7,277 nucleotides of DNA from positions 1-7,277 of the forward strand of contig UQZF01000147.1 of assembly GCA_900545455.1 (NCBI GenBank), written 5' to 3'. A program made the position numbers and the translations under genes. This document shows, piece by piece, positions 4,376-7,277 of this stretch (position 1 is the stretch's first letter; each line of letters begins with the position of its first letter). Under the pieces are notes generated by a model that was not told the origin of the DNA, did no database searches, and saw only the letters and a list, made by a program, of their open reading frames with translations. Source of the stretch: an uncultured Eubacteriales bacterium. Lineage in GTDB: Bacteria > Bacillota > Clostridia > Lachnospirales > Lachnospiraceae.

Positions 4376-5934
4376 TGTGCCCTACCTCCGATGTTGTTAA
4401 GAATCTCTTCATACTGCTGTTCGCTCTCAAGTCCCGCATAGTATCTTGCATCATCCTCAGATACACCGTACTGTGCAAGTGCCGCAATGATAGCAGTCTT
4501 TACGCCGTCATACTGTGCGACAACATCATACTTTTCCGCATCTGCATAATAATCATCATAATGTCCGAGTCCCTTGATAAGTGAATCGAGTGCCTCGACA
4601 TTCATCCCCAGCTGCCTATAGTTTACATACGATGTATAATCCACATATACGCTTGCAACTGTTCTAATCTTGTAATATGTATCTTTGTCCTTATCTTTTA
4701 CTTCAAGTCCCGCTATGCTGTCATACGCCTGATCATACTTTCCGTTGTTAAAATGGTCTATTGCATGTTTTACGCTCACACTGTAATTGACAATCTTGGT
4801 TCCGAATATCACTACAACCGTTATCACAACTGCAAATATTATAATTCCAAGAAATGTCTTCGGTGTGACCTTAACAAGTTCCGACGGTTTAGGAGCTTTC
4901 TTCTCCTTCTTCACCTTCTCCTTTTTCGGTTTCTTAGGTTTAGGTTCTTTCTTTTTCTTCTCTTTTTTCGGTTTCTTAGGTTCCTCTTCCTCAGCATCCC
5001 TCTCCGGAATATCCGCCAAATCATCCCCTAAAGGTGCATTGTCTAGAGAATCGGTATCACTGTAAAGCTCATTTATCAGGTCAATATTCTCCTGTGAAGC
5101 CGAATTAACACTTTCCTCTGCATCGGAAGCCTCCTCCGGCTGCGCAGATGTCTTCTTATCCTTTTTAGCGTTCTTCTTCTCTTCTTTTTCTTTTTTACGC
5201 TGTTCCTTCTTCGCAAGCTTTTCAGCCTTTTTGCGCTCTTTCTCTTCCTCCTTGGCTGCCTTCACAGACTTGGAATTATCTGAAACTGTCACGCTGTTAT
5301 TCTTCTCGGCTCCGGCAGCATTATCCGGCTTCTCCTCATGCTTGCCATCTTCACCATTAATCTGATTAAGAAGCTGCATCAGTCCATCATCAGAATCATC
5401 ATCAGATTTCTCAGGTTCTTCATCTGTATCGTCGGACTGCTCAGCCTGCCCTTCATTATCGGTCTTTTGCTCATAACCGGCATTCTCAGGTTCTCCGCCT
5501 ATATCAAAGTTGTCTTCAAGCGCAAATATATCATCAGATGAGTTACTGTCGGATGAATTATCTTCGGACAAGCCTTCTGTCACTGATTCATCATTTGAAG
5601 AAACCACGTCCTGATGCTGTTCATCCACAACAGTGGGAATATCATCCTGCTGTGGCTCATCTATGATTGGTCCTACATCATCAGGCTGCGATTCATCTAT
5701 AATCGGTCCTATATCATCAGGCTGTGATTCATCTATAATCGGCCCTATATCATCGTATAATCCATTATCTTTATCTGCATTGTCTATTACTTCAGTTCCA
5801 TCATCTAAAACAATATCGTTATCAGCAGCCGTTTTTTCACTATCCTGCTCTCCGTCTGTTTCTTCACCCGTATTACTGCTTCTAAGCGAATTCAACAATT
5901 CATCAAGGTACTGTTCTTCGTTATTCTCTGCCAC
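4372..5934 (-). CDS. Single-pass membrane protein with acidic repeats and Lys/Glu-rich region, 520 aa, unknown function
   Basis: I do not recognise a named family. Residues 1-220 are highly acidic and disordered, with a 12-residue tandem repeat at 61-108 (DDIGPIIDESQP, three good copies and one weak). Residues 223-262 are a Lys/Glu-rich, probably helical or coiled stretch. Residues 318-349 are strongly basic (KKPKKEK-type units). One membrane helix spans about 360-383 (LGIIIFAVVITVVVIFG). The positive charge before it predicts an inside N-terminus and an outside C-terminal domain of about 135 residues. That domain is helical and resembles a TPR unit near 390-410 (HFNNGKYDQAYDSIAG). The start is GTG at 5934 with AGAGGTGA about 6 nt upstream. 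It is the first gene of the operon with hisH, hisF and ung, and overlaps hisH by GTGA. The layout suggests a scaffold or envelope-linked sensor, but that is a guess. Confidence 0.85.
   Translation of the reverse strand: MAENNEEQYLDELLNSLRSSNTGEETDGEQDSEKTAADNDIVLDDGTEVIDNADKDNGLYDDIGPIIDESQPDDIGPIIDESQPDDVGPIIDEPQQDDIPTVVDEQHQDVVSSNDESVTEGLSEDNSSDSNSSDDIFALEDNFDIGGEPENAGYEQKTDNEGQAEQSDDTDEEPEKSDDDSDDGLMQLLNQINGEDGKHEEKPDNAAGAEKNNSVTVSDNSKSVKAAKEEEKERKKAEKLAKKEQRKKEKEEKKNAKKDKKTSAQPEEASDAEESVNSASQENIDLINELYSDTDSLDNAPLGDDLADIPERDAEEEEPKKPKKEKKKKEPKPKKPKKEKVKKEKKAPKPSELVKVTPKTFLGIIIFAVVITVVVIFGTKIVNYSVSVKHAIDHFNNGKYDQAYDSIAGLEVKDKDKDTYYKIRTVASVYVDYTSYVNYRQLGMNVEALDSLIKGLGHYDDYYADAEKYDVVAQYDGVKTAIIAALAQYGVSEDDARYYAGLESEQQYEEILNNIGGRAQ
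5611..5754 (-). repeat. In-frame 36-bp tandem repeats coding for 12-residue units
   Basis: Four consecutive 36-bp units code for residues 61-108 of the membrane protein. Units 1 and 2 give identical peptides (DDIGPIIDESQP), unit 3 differs at three residues (DDVGPIIDEPQQ) and unit 4 is diverged (DDIPTVVDEQHQ). The near identity at DNA level of the first units suggests recent expansion and possible length variation between strains. It is protein-coding, not a CRISPR array, as there are no spacers. Confidence 0.85.
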
Positions 5935-5969
5935 TCTTTATCACCTCTGGTATACATATTGATGGGCTT

Positions 5970-5998
5970 ATTATAGCATACTTATTTTTTTTCTACAA
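5970..5998 (-). promoter_or_regulatory. Promoter of the membrane protein-hisH-hisF-ung operon
   Basis: On the minus strand there is a perfect -10 TATAAT (5975-5970) with an extended TG one base upstream (TGCTATAAT), a 17-bp A/T-rich spacer and a weak -35 TTGTAG (5998-5993). The start would be near 5963, giving a leader of about 28 nt before the GTG at 5934. The leader is too short for a T-box or his-type attenuator, so no histidine-specific control is visible. Confidence 0.7.
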
Positions 5999-6025
5999 GA
6001 AAGAGTTGATACATAAAAAGGCTAT

Positions 6026-6054
6026 AAAAAGGCTGTTATCTCCCGATAACAGCC
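6026..6054 (-). terminator. Intrinsic terminator after cheV
   Basis: A 10-bp perfect stem, GGCTGTTATC (6031-6040) with GATAACAGCC (6045-6054), has a 4-nt loop. On the minus strand it is followed by TTTTT (6030-6026) and a second T-run a few bases on. It lies 25 nt after the cheV stop codon and separates cheV from the promoter of the next operon. Confidence 0.9.
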
Positions 6055-6079
6055 CTATATGTATGTCTTGTTCAATTAA

Positions 6080-6988
6080 TTACTTTAAGATGAGCTTGTC
6101 AATCTCCTCAACAAGTGAACCTATCTCAGGCTTGGAAAGCTGTGCATCTGCCCCAAGCTGTTCGCCCTTACGTCTCATCTCTTCATTGATAAGCGATGAG
6201 AAAATGATTACCGGTATTGCCTGAAGTTCCGTATCCGTCTTTACCAGCTTGGTAAGTCTGTGTCCATCCATCAAAGGCATCTCTATATCTGTAACAATGC
6301 ACTTAACATACTTGGTAACGTCACCGTCAGCTTTCTTCTTAATGCTCTGAAGATAATCCCAAGCTTCCTGACCATTGACACACTTTGTCACATTGGTATA
6401 TCCTGCCTTCTCAAGTGAATCGCTGATAAGTCTCATAAGCAGGTTGGAATCTTCAGCAATTACTATAGGAGAATTATTTCTGTCTCTCTCTCCGAGTCTT
6501 GCAATATCCGATACCTTAAGACCTGTCTCAGGGCTTATATCAGACACTATACGCTCAAAATCAAGTATTATTATAAGTCTTCCGTCTATCTTAATGATTC
6601 CTGTTGCTATTCCTGACTCAAATGAATTGATTGTAACATCAGGCGTGATAATATCCGCCCATGAAACACGATGTATTCCAACAATTTTATGTACATGAAA
6701 AGCAACATTGAGCTTATTAAAGTTAGTATTGATAAGCATATCATTCTTCGGATCTTCCGACTCCGGCAGGTGAAGAACATTGGCAAGATTTACAACCGTA
6801 ATCATTGTATCTCGCGGCATAAAAATACCCTCAACCGAAGGATGTGAGTTTGGAACCGGTGTAACCTTCTGAAAATTAACAATTTCCTTAACCTTAGCTA
6901 CGTTAATTCCATAATGGTTATTTCCAATTATAAACTCAAGCACTTCAAGTTCGTTCGTTCCATTCTCTAATATAATATTGGTATCCAT
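6080..6988 (-). CDS. cheV: Chemotaxis coupling protein CheV (CheW domain plus receiver domain)
   Basis: CheV links chemoreceptors to the CheA kinase in the cytoplasmic receptor array, and phosphorylation of its receiver domain tunes adaptation. Residues about 14-155 are a CheW-like domain (LEFIIGNNHYGINVAKVKEIV, then the VTPVPNSHPSVEGIFMPRD region). Residues about 173-302 are a receiver domain with the acid pair Glu179-Asp180, phospho-acceptor Asp234 (VTDIEMP), Ser264/Ser265 at the switch position and conserved Lys286 (SKPE). The 302-residue length is typical. ATG at 6988 has GGGAGG about 8 nt upstream. It stands alone between the end of an rRNA operon and its own terminator, with no other motility gene in the window. 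The organism is therefore probably motile or at least chemotactic. No clear sigma-28 motif is seen upstream. Confidence 0.96.
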   Translation of the reverse strand: MDTNIILENGTNELEVLEFIIGNNHYGINVAKVKEIVNFQKVTPVPNSHPSVEGIFMPRDTMITVVNLANVLHLPESEDPKNDMLINTNFNKLNVAFHVHKIVGIHRVSWADIITPDVTINSFESGIATGIIKIDGRLIIILDFERIVSDISPETGLKVSDIARLGERDRNNSPIVIAEDSNLLMRLISDSLEKAGYTNVTKCVNGQEAWDYLQSIKKKADGDVTKYVKCIVTDIEMPLMDGHRLTKLVKTDTELQAIPVIIFSSLINEEMRRKGEQLGADAQLSKPEIGSLVEEIDKLILK

Positions 6989-7052
6989 ATAATAACCTCC
7001 CAGTTATAATTATCACTTATGTATAACAATTACATATTCGTATTCTTTTTAT

Positions 7053-7061
7053 ATTGTATCA
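7053..7061 (-). promoter_or_regulatory. Possible extended -10 promoter of cheV
   Basis: On the minus strand TGATACAAT (7061-7053) is an extended -10 element about 65 nt before the cheV ATG. The region 17 bp upstream (TACCAA) is a poor -35. It lies downstream of the rRNA terminator, where a cheV promoter is needed. The call is weak. Confidence 0.35.
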
Positions 7062-7121
7062 CAACCGTTTAAAAATTGGTAGTTTATTTTGCAATGACAT
7101 TCGCATTAATTTGAAAATGGC

Positions 7122-7150
7122 AAAATAAAAACCGTAACATTTGTTACGGT
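7122..7150 (-). terminator. Intrinsic terminator of the rRNA operon
   Basis: ACCGTAAC (7131-7138) pairs with GTTACGGT (7143-7150) around a 4-nt loop. On the minus strand it is followed by TTTTTATTTT-like sequence (7130-7122). It lies about 88 nt after the 23S 3' end and closes the rRNA operon. Confidence 0.85.
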
Positions 7151-7237
7151 ATATTTATCATTTAAACAGATTCAATTTTACTGTTCCTTCAAAACCACAC
7201 ACTAAATAATCAGATTCTTTTTACCTGAACCGTTTCT

Positions 7238-7277
7238 GGTCAAGCCCTCGACCTATTAGTATTGGTCAGCTGCAAGC
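7238..7277 (-). rRNA. 23S ribosomal RNA, 3' end only
   Basis: The reverse complement of the last 40 bases reads GCTGACCAATACTAATAGG followed by TCGAGGGCTTGACC, the highly conserved 3' terminus of Clostridia 23S rRNA. The final CTTGACC normally pairs with the GGTCAAG at the 23S 5' end (helix 1), which sets the 3' boundary near 7238. The rest of the gene lies beyond the right edge. No 5S gene fits between this end and the terminator at 7122-7150. Confidence 0.93.

Noticed and set aside
4753..5065. Plus-strand ORFs rich in Phe/Leu/Arg that look like membrane proteins
   Set aside because: They are the antisense reading of the Lys/Glu-rich codons of the 520-residue protein; low complexity creates false hydrophobic ORFs.
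5611..5754. Possible CRISPR array from regularly spaced repeats
   Set aside because: The 36-bp units are contiguous with no unique spacers and keep a reading frame in a coding gene.
5935..5969. T-box or histidine attenuator ahead of the hisHF operon
   Set aside because: The leader from the predicted start is only about 28 nt with no fold or His-codon run.
6989..7121. Sigma-28 flagellar promoter for cheV
   Set aside because: No TAAA box at the right distance from a CCGATA-like box was found; only a weak extended -10 for the main sigma factor is visible.

Overview
The window looks like part of the chromosome of a motile, low-to-moderate G+C Clostridia, most likely a member of the Lachnospiraceae. 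This rests on strong AGGAGG-type ribosome binding sites, sigma-A-like promoters, the Clostridia-like 3' end of a 23S rRNA gene, a CheV coupling protein and the style of the small ribbon-helix-helix proteins. I cannot name a genus. Almost everything is on the minus strand; the only convincing plus-strand gene is a 60-residue DNA-binding protein.

Right end to middle (housekeeping, read leftwards). The last 40 bases are the 3' end of a 23S rRNA gene, followed by a trailer and an intrinsic terminator with no room for a 5S gene. Next is cheV (CheW domain plus receiver domain) as a single-gene unit with its own terminator. Then comes a compact operon with a clear promoter near 5970-5998. It holds a 520-residue single-pass membrane protein of unknown function with a 12-residue tandem repeat, then hisH, hisF and ung. 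The junctions are a GTGA stop/start overlap followed by two gaps of 17 nt. HisH and HisF together form imidazole glycerol phosphate synthase, and Ung removes uracil from DNA. The operon ends at a hairpin terminator just after ung. That hairpin overlaps the start of a possible 49-residue Cys-containing small ORF that is easy to miss.

Left part (accessory). Bases ~280-2020 are visibly more AT-rich: a hand count of 601-660 gives 16 G+C of 60, against about 34 of 60 for 3061-3120 in hisF. This islet has a minus-strand pair, a ribbon-helix-helix (RHH) protein followed by a 325-residue protein with a complete C-terminal GIY-YIG nuclease domain. A second RHH gene is transcribed divergently. The shared region has two back-to-back promoters with 17-bp spacers and two different pairs of direct repeats, both with a 17-bp period, which are candidate operators. 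Ten bases after the nuclease stop codon lies a 122-bp element that can fold into a four-way junction with three hairpin arms. Beyond it, a lipoprotein gene runs off the left edge.

The most interesting content is the RHH/GIY-YIG/divergent-RHH module with its structured 3' element. It looks like a small regulated nuclease cassette (defence, selfish or mobile-element related), but the function is inference.
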